Both the position numbers and the translations under genes were made by a program. From NCBI GenBank assembly GCA_902802585.1, contig CADCMR010000001.1, forward strand, positions 166,611 through 230,610: a DNA stretch of 64,000 bases, in the 5' to 3' direction. The notes under the pieces are model-generated. The model saw only the letters and a list, made by a program, of their open reading frames with translations. It had not been told where the DNA came from and made no database searches. Shown piece after piece: positions 42,920 through 50,817 of this stretch. The DNA comes from an uncultured bacterium (GTDB lineage Bacteria > Verrucomicrobiota > Lentisphaeria > Victivallales > UBA1829). Each line of letters starts with the position of its first letter. Within the stretch, counting starts at the first letter, position 1.

Positions 42920-43741
42920 TCAGCCGCGGAAGGCGTTGATGGCGTCGCGGAGCTTCAGCGCTTCGCGGCGCGCCGCCTCGGCGAAGTCCTCGCCGTTCGA
43001 GGCGAAGATGATGCCGCGCGAGGAGTTGATGACGAGTCCGGTTTTATCCGCCGTCAGGCCGTTGCGGAGCACACCCTCCAAGTCGCCGCCCTGCGCGCCG
43101 ATGCCCGGTACGAGCAGCGCCACGGAGTCGCCGACGCGCTTGCGGATCTCGCCGAGCTCGGCGGGGCAGGTCGCCCCGGTCACGAGCAGGACGTTGCGGT
43201 TGTAGTTCCATACGGTCGAGATGCGTTCGGCGAGATACTGGTAGAGCATTTCGCCGTTCTGGAGCACCAGCTCCTGGATTTCCTTTGCGCCGCCGTTCGA
43301 GGTGCGGCAGAGGACCACAACGCCCTTGTCGGCGCAGTCGAGGAACGGCTTGATCGCGTCCATGCCCATGTACGGGTTCACGGTCACGGCGTCTGCCTGG
43401 TAGCGCTCGAACGCCTCGGCGGCGTACATGCGCGTGGTGTTGCCGATGTCCGCGCGCTTTGCATCCAGGATGACGGGTACGGACGGCGCGACCTCGTGGA
43501 TGTAGCGGATGGTCTCCGCCAGCTCGCCGTCGGCGTTCTGTGCGGCGTAGCACGCGGCCTGCGGCTTGTACGCGCAGACCAGGTCCTTCGTGGCGTCGAT
43601 GATCGCCTTGTTGAACGCGAACACGGGCTTGTCGAGACCGCGGACGCAGGCGGGGAGTTTGGCGGGGTCCGGGTCGAGCCCGACGCAGACCAGCGAATTG
43701 TTGTTGCACCAGGCGGCGCGGAGTTTGTCGTAGAAGTTCAT
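42920..43741 (-). CDS. pyrF: Orotidine 5'-phosphate decarboxylase (type 2)
   Basis: A 273-residue enzyme converting OMP to UMP, the last step of pyrimidine synthesis. VCVGLDPD near the start, FNKAIIDATKD, and DAKRADIGNT with the catalytic K95 mark the longer type 2 subfamily; GIGAQGGDL binds phosphate. ATG 43741 is preferred over 43753, because GGAG sits six bases before it, overlapping the upstream alternative start. It lies 65 bases downstream of the glycoside hydrolase-like gene on the same strand. Confidence 0.94.
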   Translation of the reverse strand: MNFYDKLRAAWCNNNSLVCVGLDPDPAKLPACVRGLDKPVFAFNKAIIDATKDLVCAYKPQAACYAAQNADGELAETIRYIHEVAPSVPVILDAKRADIGNTTRMYAAEAFERYQADAVTVNPYMGMDAIKPFLDCADKGVVVLCRTSNGGAKEIQELVLQNGEMLYQYLAERISTVWNYNRNVLLVTGATCPAELGEIRKRVGDSVALLVPGIGAQGGDLEGVLRNGLTADKTGLVINSSRGIIFASNGEDFAEAARREALKLRDAINAFRG

Positions 43742-43806
43742 ATTGGTCTCCATGTGTGTTATATTGCTTGAATTTGTTTTAAGTTGAATCGCGCTTCAAT
43801 CCTGCC

Positions 43807-45444
43807 TCATTTCTCCTTCACCTTCACCACGCGGATCGCGGTGAATTCCTTCCCGGGGAGTTCGAGGTGGAACCGCCCCTTCATGATGCCCCGGTCGTCG
43901 ATGGTCATGTTCCACGTGTCGATTACCTCCACGTGGTAGGACGCGTCCGGGTCGAGCTTGTTGAAGTCGCGGTATTTCGGCTGGTTGCGCCCGAAGTAGA
44001 AGAGTAGGTAGTCGGGATCATCCTCGGCGCAGGCGGCATCGTCGTCCCATTCCTGGTTCGTGTGGCGGAGTCCGCAGCCGGGCGTCTGGTAGAGGATTTC
44101 CTTCAGGAACTTCAGTCGAGGCGCGCTGTCGCCCCAGAGTTTGCCGCCGTGGCTCCACCACAGGACGCCGTCGTGCCCGACGTAGGTCTCGCCGTGCGTG
44201 GCGTAGCCGCCGCGGACCGTGGCCTCCCAGAAACGCCGAACGATCTCAGGTCCGGCGATATTTCCCCACATGTACGGGATGTCGCCCTCGTACTGAATCT
44301 CGTCCAGCACGACTGCCTTGTCGTATTTGCGGCGGTACTGGTCCGTCAGTTCGGCGCAGACGTAGAAGTCCTGCCGCTGGATGCTGCAATGCGTGATCCA
44401 CGGCTTCGTGTAGTCATAGAACGGCACGCAGTTGTGGATGCTCCGCAGGTGACTGTACGGGTCTTTTTCCTGAATGAGCGCGGCGTAATGCTCCCAGTCG
44501 TCGACCGTTTTGTCCTTCAGAATGTCGTACTCGTTGGCGAAACTCCACCAGATATTCGCGTATGCGCTGTAGCGCGCCGCCATATAGGTCAGGTAATAAT
44601 CGTTCGCCTCGGCGGGCATCTTGCTGAATCCCCATTTGTCGTAGGGGTGGAACAGGATCAGGTCGCACTCGATCCCGAGCTTGCCGAGCGTCTCCACCGC
44701 CTCGTCGATGCGCGCGAAATACGCCGGATTCGGCTTCGTGTAGTCCCAGTCGTATTCCTTTTCGCTGCCTTCCTTCAGCAGGAACGGATACAGGTCGGGC
44801 TCCTTTTCGTTGAAGACATAGTGCTTCGGGAAGATGCAGAACCGGATCTTGTTGAAATAGCCCTTGGACAGCGTCTCGACTGTCTGCTTCCGGATTGCTT
44901 CCGGCTGGTTCAGCCAGGCATAGCACGTGGTGCCGACCGGATAGAACGGCGTGCCGTCGGCGTGTGCGAAATGGAACTTTTTCGCCGGATGCACCGGGCC
45001 GTGCATGCCGGATTCCGGTTCCGTCACCTCGAAATTGCCCCGGAGTATCCATTGATCCTCTTCTTCCTGGGGAGCGACGACCGGGCCGATTGAGAATCTG
45101 TATTTTCCCATCATGCTTGGCATGAACCGTATGCGCCATTGATCGCCATCGCGGAATCCCTCGGCGATGCTGTCGACCACACAGCCGCTCATGATGCAAC
45201 CATCGATCCTTTCCGGGGCACCGGGAAAGCCGGTGATCTTCACCTCGAACACACCCCACCGCGGCACGGATGCCGGAGCTTCGACCTGAGCCTTGACATC
45301 GGTTGCCGGCTCTGTGCCGAAGGTCCAATGCGGCGCCGACGCGGCGGCATCAGCCTGAGGCGCGACTGCCCCGCCTTGCGCGAAAGCCTGAGCGGCGAAG
45401 AAAAGACCGAAAAGCGGGAAAGCGAGGCGTCTGCGTGGGATCAT
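43807..45444 (-). CDS. Secreted DUF5060/DUF5605-type glycoside hydrolase-like protein
   Basis: A 545-residue protein. Residues 1-22 are a Sec signal peptide, followed by an N-terminal beta-sandwich of DUF5060 type, a TIM-barrel of the apiosidase-like/DUF4038 type (PVGTTCYAWLNQ, IWWSFANEYD, VLDEIQYEGD), and a C-terminal beta domain like DUF5605. Acidic residues in NEYD and DEIQ are candidate catalytic residues. It is probably an exported glycosidase of plant or host polysaccharide; the substrate is not known. AGGAG lies 11 bases before ATG 45444. It has its own promoter. Confidence 0.8.
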   Translation of the reverse strand: MIPRRRLAFPLFGLFFAAQAFAQGGAVAPQADAAASAPHWTFGTEPATDVKAQVEAPASVPRWGVFEVKITGFPGAPERIDGCIMSGCVVDSIAEGFRDGDQWRIRFMPSMMGKYRFSIGPVVAPQEEEDQWILRGNFEVTEPESGMHGPVHPAKKFHFAHADGTPFYPVGTTCYAWLNQPEAIRKQTVETLSKGYFNKIRFCIFPKHYVFNEKEPDLYPFLLKEGSEKEYDWDYTKPNPAYFARIDEAVETLGKLGIECDLILFHPYDKWGFSKMPAEANDYYLTYMAARYSAYANIWWSFANEYDILKDKTVDDWEHYAALIQEKDPYSHLRSIHNCVPFYDYTKPWITHCSIQRQDFYVCAELTDQYRRKYDKAVVLDEIQYEGDIPYMWGNIAGPEIVRRFWEATVRGGYATHGETYVGHDGVLWWSHGGKLWGDSAPRLKFLKEILYQTPGCGLRHTNQEWDDDAACAEDDPDYLLFYFGRNQPKYRDFNKLDPDASYHVEVIDTWNMTIDDRGIMKGRFHLELPGKEFTAIRVVKVKEK

Positions 45445-45495
45445 GGTGAAACTGGCTCCTGTCTGGACGGATTGTTTGTGAAAAAGTAGTTTGTT

Positions 45496-45524
45496 ACTAT
45501 ACCCCCGGGCGGTCCCGTTTTCAA
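45496..45524 (-). promoter_or_regulatory. Promoter of the glycoside hydrolase-like gene
   Basis: On the minus strand TTGAAA (45524-45519), 17 bases, TATAGT (45501-45496). Confidence 0.65.
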
Positions 45525-45578
45525 GAAACATCCCTCATTTTCCGCAAATTTGCTGACGGGGGAAGCATTGGAACATAG

Positions 45579-45605
45579 GTCGTATATGTCGTATAAGTCG
45601 TATCA
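45579..45605. repeat. Three tandem 9-bp repeats GTCGTATnn
   Basis: GTCGTATAT, GTCGTATAA and GTCGTATCA run head to tail between divergent promoters. The spacing of less than one helix turn makes them look like a small satellite rather than helical-phase operators. Confidence 0.7.
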
Positions 45606-45662
45606 AACAGGTGATGGGTATCCGGTACAGCCTGAATTTCGGGGAAACCTTTGTCCGCGGAC

Positions 45663-45691
45663 TTGCTTTTCCGGGGGAAAGAATGTAAATT
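45663..45691 (+). promoter_or_regulatory. Promoter of purQ
   Basis: TTGCTT (45663-45668), 17 bases, TAAATT (45686-45691), about 45 bases before the start. Confidence 0.5.
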
Positions 45692-45735
45692 ATAAGGTAC
45701 TTTTTTTTCATCCCCACGATTGAAAGGCGGCAGAC

Positions 45736-46545
45736 ATGCGTAAACGCGAACAAGTCAAGGTTCTGATCATCACCGGCGCAGGGTTGAACTGCGAAAAAGA
45801 GACGGCGGCGGCGTTCGCCTCCTGCGGCGCGACTGCGGAACAGGTCCATCTGAATGACCTCCTGGCGGGGAAACGCACGCTCGGCGAATTCCATATCCTC
45901 GCCCTGATCGGCGGCTTCTCGTTCGGCGACCACCTCGGATCCGGCACCGTCTTCGCAAACAAGCTGAAATTCAAGCTGACCGACGACCTCCGCAAGTTCG
46001 TGGCGGACGGCAAGCTCGTGATCGGCATCTGCAACGGATTCCAGACGCTCACCCGCCTGGGGCTCGCGCCCGCGCTCGACGGCCAGTACCTCACGCAGCA
46101 GGCCGCCCTGACCGAGAACGACAGCGGCGTCTTCCGCGACGACTGGATCACGCTGAAGGCGGATCCGGAATCCCCGTGCGTCTTCACGCGCGGCATCGAC
46201 GTGATCCGGATGCCCATCCGCCACGGCGAAGGCAAGTTCGTCGCCGATCCCGACGTGCTCGCGCGCATCGAATCCGGTCACCTCGCCGCGGTCCGCTACT
46301 GCGCCGCCGACGGTTCGAAGGCGAAGGGATTTCCGGAGAATCCGAACGGCTCGCTGAACGACATCGCGGGCATCTGCGATGAGAGCGGCCGCATCTTCGG
46401 TCTCATGCCGCACCCCGAGGCGTTCCTGTCCCCGTTCAACGCCCCCGACTGGCAGAAACAGAAGCTCGAAGGGCGTCTCCCCGAGTGGGGCGAAGGCCGC
46501 GTGATCTTCGAGAACGCCGTGGAGTTCGCGGCTTCCTGCCTCTGA
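45736..46545 (+). CDS. purQ: Phosphoribosylformylglycinamidine synthase, glutaminase subunit
   Basis: A 269-residue class I glutamine amidotransferase that supplies ammonia to PurL in purine synthesis. GICNGFQ holds the nucleophile C99 and MPHPE holds H226 and E228, completing the triad. It is longer than the common 225-residue form, with an extended C-terminus, as in some other phyla. AAAGGCGG precedes the start. purL and purS are not adjacent; purC lies 0.6 kb downstream beyond rplU. Confidence 0.93.
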   Translation: MRKREQVKVLIITGAGLNCEKETAAAFASCGATAEQVHLNDLLAGKRTLGEFHILALIGGFSFGDHLGSGTVFANKLKFKLTDDLRKFVADGKLVIGICNGFQTLTRLGLAPALDGQYLTQQAALTENDSGVFRDDWITLKADPESPCVFTRGIDVIRMPIRHGEGKFVADPDVLARIESGHLAAVRYCAADGSKAKGFPENPNGSLNDIAGICDESGRIFGLMPHPEAFLSPFNAPDWQKQKLEGRLPEWGEGRVIFENAVEFAASCL

Positions 46546-46682
46546 TGTAATAGGAAAGGACGCTCCCGGAACGTCTTCCGATCTCCCGTTTTCTGCCGCT
46601 TCCCTGCCGTCCCGTCTTCAGCGGGAAAGACCGGAAACGCGGTGCAAACAGGTCATTTTTCGAAAAAAAAGAGGAAAATGAT

Positions 46683-46710
46683 TTGAAGATTTGGAAAATG
46701 GGGCTATATT
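46683..46710 (+). promoter_or_regulatory. Promoter of rplU-purC
   Basis: TTGAAG (46683-46688), 16 bases, TATATT (46705-46710). The leader of about 60 bases before rplU shows no convincing structure. Confidence 0.6.
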
Positions 46711-46773
46711 AAATCGTTTATTTTTAGCCAAAAAACATATTCACACATACAACCGCAACCCGGAGAACAAGAC

Positions 46774-47082
46774 ATGTACGCAGTAATCAAAACCGGCGGC
46801 AAGCAGCTGAAAGTCCAGGAACAGGACGTCGTTGCCGTCGAACGCATTGAAGGCGAAGTCGGCGCGAAGATCACGTTTGACGAAGTTCTGGCTAAGGGCG
46901 AAGGCGCGGACCTCACGGTCGGCACCCCGCTGCTCGACGGCGCCAAAGTCGAAGCCGAGATCGTGGAGCAGTTCCGCGGTCCGAAGCTGATCGCATTCAA
47001 GATGAAACGCCGCAAAGGCTGCCGCAAACGCAAAGGCCACCGCCAGGAACTCACCCAGGTGAAGATCCTGTCGATCGCGTGA
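46774..47082 (+). CDS. rplU: 50S ribosomal protein L21
   Basis: A 102-residue ribosomal protein beginning MYAVIKTGGKQ and carrying the conserved FKMKRRKG..RKGHRQ rRNA-binding stretch. GGAG precedes the start. It is normally followed by rpmA (L27); here purC comes 16 bases later. Confidence 0.97.
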   Translation: MYAVIKTGGKQLKVQEQDVVAVERIEGEVGAKITFDEVLAKGEGADLTVGTPLLDGAKVEAEIVEQFRGPKLIAFKMKRRKGCRKRKGHRQELTQVKILSIA

Positions 47083-47098
47083 AAGTGACCCCGCCCTT

Positions 47099-47998
47099 AT
47101 GAAATATGACTCGAACGGAGCTCTGCTCGAAACCGATATTCCCGAACTCCCGCGACCCCATCGGGGTAAGGTGAGAGATGTTTACGACTTAGGGGATTCC
47201 CTTTTATTCGTTGCGACCGACCGCATCAGCGCGTTTGACTGCGTGATGCCGAACGGCATCCCGGACAAGGGTCGTGTCCTGACCGCGATGTCGCTGTTCT
47301 GGTTCGATTATATTTCCTGGGCGCAGAACCATCTGCTCTGCTCCGAGGTCAGCGACTTCCCGAAAATGCTCCGGAAGTACGACAAGGACCTCGAAGGGCG
47401 TTCGATGATCGTGCGCAAGGTCAAGCCCATCCCGATGGAGTGCATCGTGCGCGGCTACCTGACGGGCAGCGCCTGGAAGGAATACAAGCGCTACGGCACC
47501 GTCGGCGGCTATGAAGTGCGCGATGACTACCGTCTGTCCGAAAAGCTCGACAAGGCGCTCTTCACCCCCTCGACGAAGGCCGAGGAGGGTCACGACGAAA
47601 ACGTGACGTTCGAGGAAGCCTGCGAGCTGATCGGCGAAGAGAAGGCGGAGTGCCTCTCCGACTTCTCCCTCCGCATCTACAAGGACGCCGCGCAGCACGC
47701 GGAACGCTGCGGGATCATCCTCGCGGACACCAAGTTCGAGTTCGGCGAACTCGACGACGGCGAGATCATCCTGATCGACGAGGTCCTGACCCCGGATTCC
47801 AGCCGCTTCTGGCCGAAAGCCGACTATGTGCTCGGCAGCAATCCGCCCAGCCTCGACAAGCAGTTCGTCCGCGACTACCTCGAATCCCTCGACTGGGACA
47901 AGACGCCCCCGGCGCCAGCCCTGCCGCAGGACGTGGTCGAGAAGACCCGCGAAAAGTACCTCGGCGCCCTCAGGGCGCTCAGCGGTCGTTCGTTATAA
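47099..47998 (+). CDS. purC: Phosphoribosylaminoimidazole-succinocarboxamide synthase
   Basis: A 299-residue enzyme of purine synthesis that joins aspartate to CAIR. GKVRDVYDLGD, DRISAFD and the ECIVRGYLTGSAWKEY pattern match the family, and length fits the roughly 300-residue class. The ribosome site is weak (GAAAGTGA). It follows rplU closely and a terminator follows. Confidence 0.96.
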   Translation: MKYDSNGALLETDIPELPRPHRGKVRDVYDLGDSLLFVATDRISAFDCVMPNGIPDKGRVLTAMSLFWFDYISWAQNHLLCSEVSDFPKMLRKYDKDLEGRSMIVRKVKPIPMECIVRGYLTGSAWKEYKRYGTVGGYEVRDDYRLSEKLDKALFTPSTKAEEGHDENVTFEEACELIGEEKAECLSDFSLRIYKDAAQHAERCGIILADTKFEFGELDDGEIILIDEVLTPDSSRFWPKADYVLGSNPPSLDKQFVRDYLESLDWDKTPPAPALPQDVVEKTREKYLGALRALSGRSL

Positions 47999-48016
47999 GC
48001 ACAGCATCGCTGTTTC

Positions 48017-48053
48017 CGGAGCCGGCGTCCCCGATTGACCCCGGCTCCGTTTT
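48017..48053 (+). terminator. Terminator after purC
   Basis: A perfect 9-bp stem (48017-48025 with 48041-48049), a 15-base loop, then TTTTAT. Confidence 0.8.
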
Positions 48054-48113
48054 ATCTAAAGTCAGTTCGTCAGTTCGTTTTTCTCCGCCCCGGCGGAGGG
48101 AAGGGAGTTCATC

Positions 48114-49262
48114 ATGGCACAGGAACCGTGCAGCAGTTCAGTCGGGATCGTACAACCCTCCGACTATCTTTTCGAGGAAGAACTCCCCCTCGATTGCGGA
48201 CGCAGCCTGAAAGGCGTCGTGATCCGCTACGAGACCTACGGCAAGCTCTCCCCCGAGGCGGACAACGCCGTCCTGGTCGAACACGCCCTTTCCGGCGACG
48301 CGCACCTCGCGGGCTACCATTCCCCCGAGGACAAGAAGCCCGGCTGGTGGGACGACATGGTCGGCCCAGGCAAGCCGTTTGACACCAATAAGCTCTTCAT
48401 CGTCTGCTCCAACATCGTCGGCGGGTGTTCCGGATCGACCGGTCCCCGCAGCATCGACCCGGACACCGGGCGCCGCTACGACATGAATTTCCCGATCATC
48501 ACGGTCGCGGACATGGTTCGCGCGCAGGAACGCCTGATGCGCCACCTCGGAATCAAAAAATGGTTCTGCGTGGCGGGCGGTTCCATGGGCGGCATGCTGG
48601 CGCTCCAGTGGGGCGTCTCCTATCCCGAGGCGGTGAACGGCACGATCGCCATCGCCACCACGGCGCGCGTTTCCTCCCAGGGCATCTCGTTCAACTGGGT
48701 CAGCCGCGAGGCGATCATGAACGACCAGCACTGGCTCGACGGCAACTACGAGGAGCAGCCGCAGCGCGGGCTGGCGACGGCGCGCATGCTCGCGCACATC
48801 ACCTACCTGAGCGACGAATCCATGAACCACAAGTTCGGACGCGCGCTTCAGGAGTCGCCCGCGTCCGACTACGACTTCGCGTTCTCGAAGGACTTCCGCA
48901 TCGAAAGCTACCTGGCGCACCAGGGCTCGAAGTTCGTGGAGCGCTTCGACGCCAATTCCTACCTGTACATCACGCGTGCGATCGACTATTTCGACCTCTC
49001 CGACTGCGCCGACGGCAACCTCGCCGGCGCGCTGAAAAAAGTCGGGACGCCGTTCCTCATCGTGTCCTTCTCCAGTGACTGGCTCTTCCCCGCCTACCAG
49101 TCCAAGGAGCTTGTCCGTGCGCTGCTCGACAACGGCAACGACGTGACCTACTGCAACATCCAGTCGTCATACGGACACGACGCCTTCCTGCTGGAGACGG
49201 AGGCGCTCGGATCGCTGATCTCCAGCTACCTGACCAATCTGCCGTGGGAGCCGCCGGAATGA
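48114..49262 (+). CDS. metX: Homoserine O-acetyltransferase (MetX family)
   Basis: A 382-residue alpha/beta-hydrolase enzyme that acylates homoserine for methionine synthesis. The nucleophile S157 is in GGSMGGM, with D322 (SSDWLFP) and H355 (YGHDAF) completing the triad. Acetyl rather than succinyl specificity is the usual assignment but is not decided by sequence alone. GGGAG precedes the start. It overlaps metW by four bases (ATGA). Confidence 0.94.
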   Translation: MAQEPCSSSVGIVQPSDYLFEEELPLDCGRSLKGVVIRYETYGKLSPEADNAVLVEHALSGDAHLAGYHSPEDKKPGWWDDMVGPGKPFDTNKLFIVCSNIVGGCSGSTGPRSIDPDTGRRYDMNFPIITVADMVRAQERLMRHLGIKKWFCVAGGSMGGMLALQWGVSYPEAVNGTIAIATTARVSSQGISFNWVSREAIMNDQHWLDGNYEEQPQRGLATARMLAHITYLSDESMNHKFGRALQESPASDYDFAFSKDFRIESYLAHQGSKFVERFDANSYLYITRAIDYFDLSDCADGNLAGALKKVGTPFLIVSFSSDWLFPAYQSKELVRALLDNGNDVTYCNIQSSYGHDAFLLETEALGSLISSYLTNLPWEPPE

Positions 49263-49885
49263 ACGTGAAATTCAACAATAACGAAATCCAGCTCCAGCGT
49301 TCCGACCTCGCCGCCATCCGCGACATGATCCCGGAGGGCGCTCATATCCTGGACCTCGGCTGCGGGTCCGGGCGGCTCCTGTACGCTCTGAAGACGCTCA
49401 AGCACGCCAAGGTCATGGGCGTGGAGCACGACCAGCAGAAGATCCTCGAATGCGCCGCACGCGGCATCCCGGTCATTCACGCCAGCCTCGACGCCGCCCT
49501 GACCGATTTCCGCGACGGCTCCTACGACTACGTGATCCTGAGCCGCACGATCCAGTCCGTGCAGCGCCCGGACATCATCCTGAACGAGATGCTCCGTATC
49601 GGCAAGCGCGGCATCGTGTCCTACATGAATTTCGGCCACATCAACGCCCGCATCCAGATGCTCTGCGGACACATGCCCGTGAACCGCAACCTGCCGCTGC
49701 CGTGGTACAACACCCCGACCATCCGCCCCGGCACGGCCTCCGACTTCAAAGACCTGTGCAAGACGCTCGACATCAAGATCTGCCGCGAGATCCCGCTGAC
49801 CAACGAAGGCGACTATCTGCGGCGGCTCGCCGTTCTCTGGCCCAACCTTTTCGCATCCAACAGCATTTTCGTCATATCCAAGTGA
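49259..49885 (+). CDS. metW: Methionine biosynthesis protein MetW
   Basis: A 208-residue SAM-dependent methyltransferase-fold protein. ILDLGCGSGRLL is the cofactor motif and the later MNFGHINARIQ...GHMPVN stretch is typical of MetW, which pairs with MetX in many proteobacteria and is required for full MetX function there. Its start overlaps the metX stop, giving coupled translation at fixed ratio. prmA begins 10 bases later. Confidence 0.92.
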   Translation: MNVKFNNNEIQLQRSDLAAIRDMIPEGAHILDLGCGSGRLLYALKTLKHAKVMGVEHDQQKILECAARGIPVIHASLDAALTDFRDGSYDYVILSRTIQSVQRPDIILNEMLRIGKRGIVSYMNFGHINARIQMLCGHMPVNRNLPLPWYNTPTIRPGTASDFKDLCKTLDIKICREIPLTNEGDYLRRLAVLWPNLFASNSIFVISK

Positions 49886-49895
49886 GGACGCACCT

Positions 49896-50801
49896 ATGAA
49901 TCCCGCACCCGTCATTTACTGCGTTACGGTCGAAGACACCTCGGACAACCCGGAGGGCGCCGCCGAGCTTGTCAACGCGCTTGAGCTCGATTTCAGCTCC
50001 TGGCGCGATGAGGAGACCAGGCATGTCCGCCATACCGTGTACTGCGCCGGCGAGGCGGAGGCCGCGGCGTTCCGCGACCGTCTGGAGACCGAGCTCATCC
50101 CCTTGTGGCGCGAGTTCGGCGTGGCGCTGGAGGATCCGCGCACGGCGCAGATCAAGAAGGAGGACTGGGCGGAATCCTGGAAGATCCATTTCAAGACCAT
50201 GGTCATCTCCCCGCGCATCGTGGTGCGTCCCTCGTGGGAAAAGTACACGCCGACGCCCGGTCAGCACGTCATCGTGCTTGACCCCGGCATGAGCTTCGGT
50301 ACCGGCCAGCACGCCACCACGAAATCCTGCATCGCGTCCATCGACCGTTTTGCGGCGGAGTTCCCAGCCGGACAGACGCCGTCCTTCCTCGACGCGGGCT
50401 GCGGCTCCGGCATCCTCGCCATCGCGGCGCACGCGCTCGGCTGCTCCCCGGTCGACGCGTTCGACATCGACCCGGACGTGATCCCGATCGCCCGCGAGAA
50501 CGCGCAGATCAACGGCGTGCCCGATTCCGAGCTTGCGCTGTCCGTTTCCTCCCTGCTTGACTTCAAGCCCGGCAGGACCTACGACATCGTGGCGGCGAAC
50601 ATCCTTTCCTCCGCGCTCATCGAGGGACGCGAACACCTCGTTTCTCTGGTCAAGCCCGGCGGGATCCTGATTCTCGCGGGCATCCTCACCACGGAATACC
50701 CCGCGGTCCGCGACGCTTTCACCGCCCTCGGCTGCGTCGAACTCGGCAACTCCACGGAACGCGAATGGACCGGCGGAAGTTTCCGCACGCCCGCGTCCTG
50801 A
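49896..50801 (+). CDS. prmA: Ribosomal protein L11 methyltransferase
   Basis: A 301-residue methyltransferase. The N-terminal substrate-recognition part is followed by the catalytic domain with DAGCGSGILAIAA, the GTGQHATT pattern before it, and NILSS in the position of the family's N-I-L-A motif. It methylates L11 in the ribosome. GAGGAC precedes the start. It follows metW in the same transcript. Confidence 0.93.
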   Translation: MNPAPVIYCVTVEDTSDNPEGAAELVNALELDFSSWRDEETRHVRHTVYCAGEAEAAAFRDRLETELIPLWREFGVALEDPRTAQIKKEDWAESWKIHFKTMVISPRIVVRPSWEKYTPTPGQHVIVLDPGMSFGTGQHATTKSCIASIDRFAAEFPAGQTPSFLDAGCGSGILAIAAHALGCSPVDAFDIDPDVIPIARENAQINGVPDSELALSVSSLLDFKPGRTYDIVAANILSSALIEGREHLVSLVKPGGILILAGILTTEYPAVRDAFTALGCVELGNSTEREWTGGSFRTPAS

Positions 50802-50817
50802 CCTCTTTTTCCGCGCC

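Noticed and set aside
45579..45605. Possible CRISPR array
   Set aside because: Only three 9-base units with no spacers; it is a tandem microsatellite.
46711..46773. L21 autoregulatory leader structure
   Set aside because: AU-rich leader without a convincing stem; nothing to support it beyond position.
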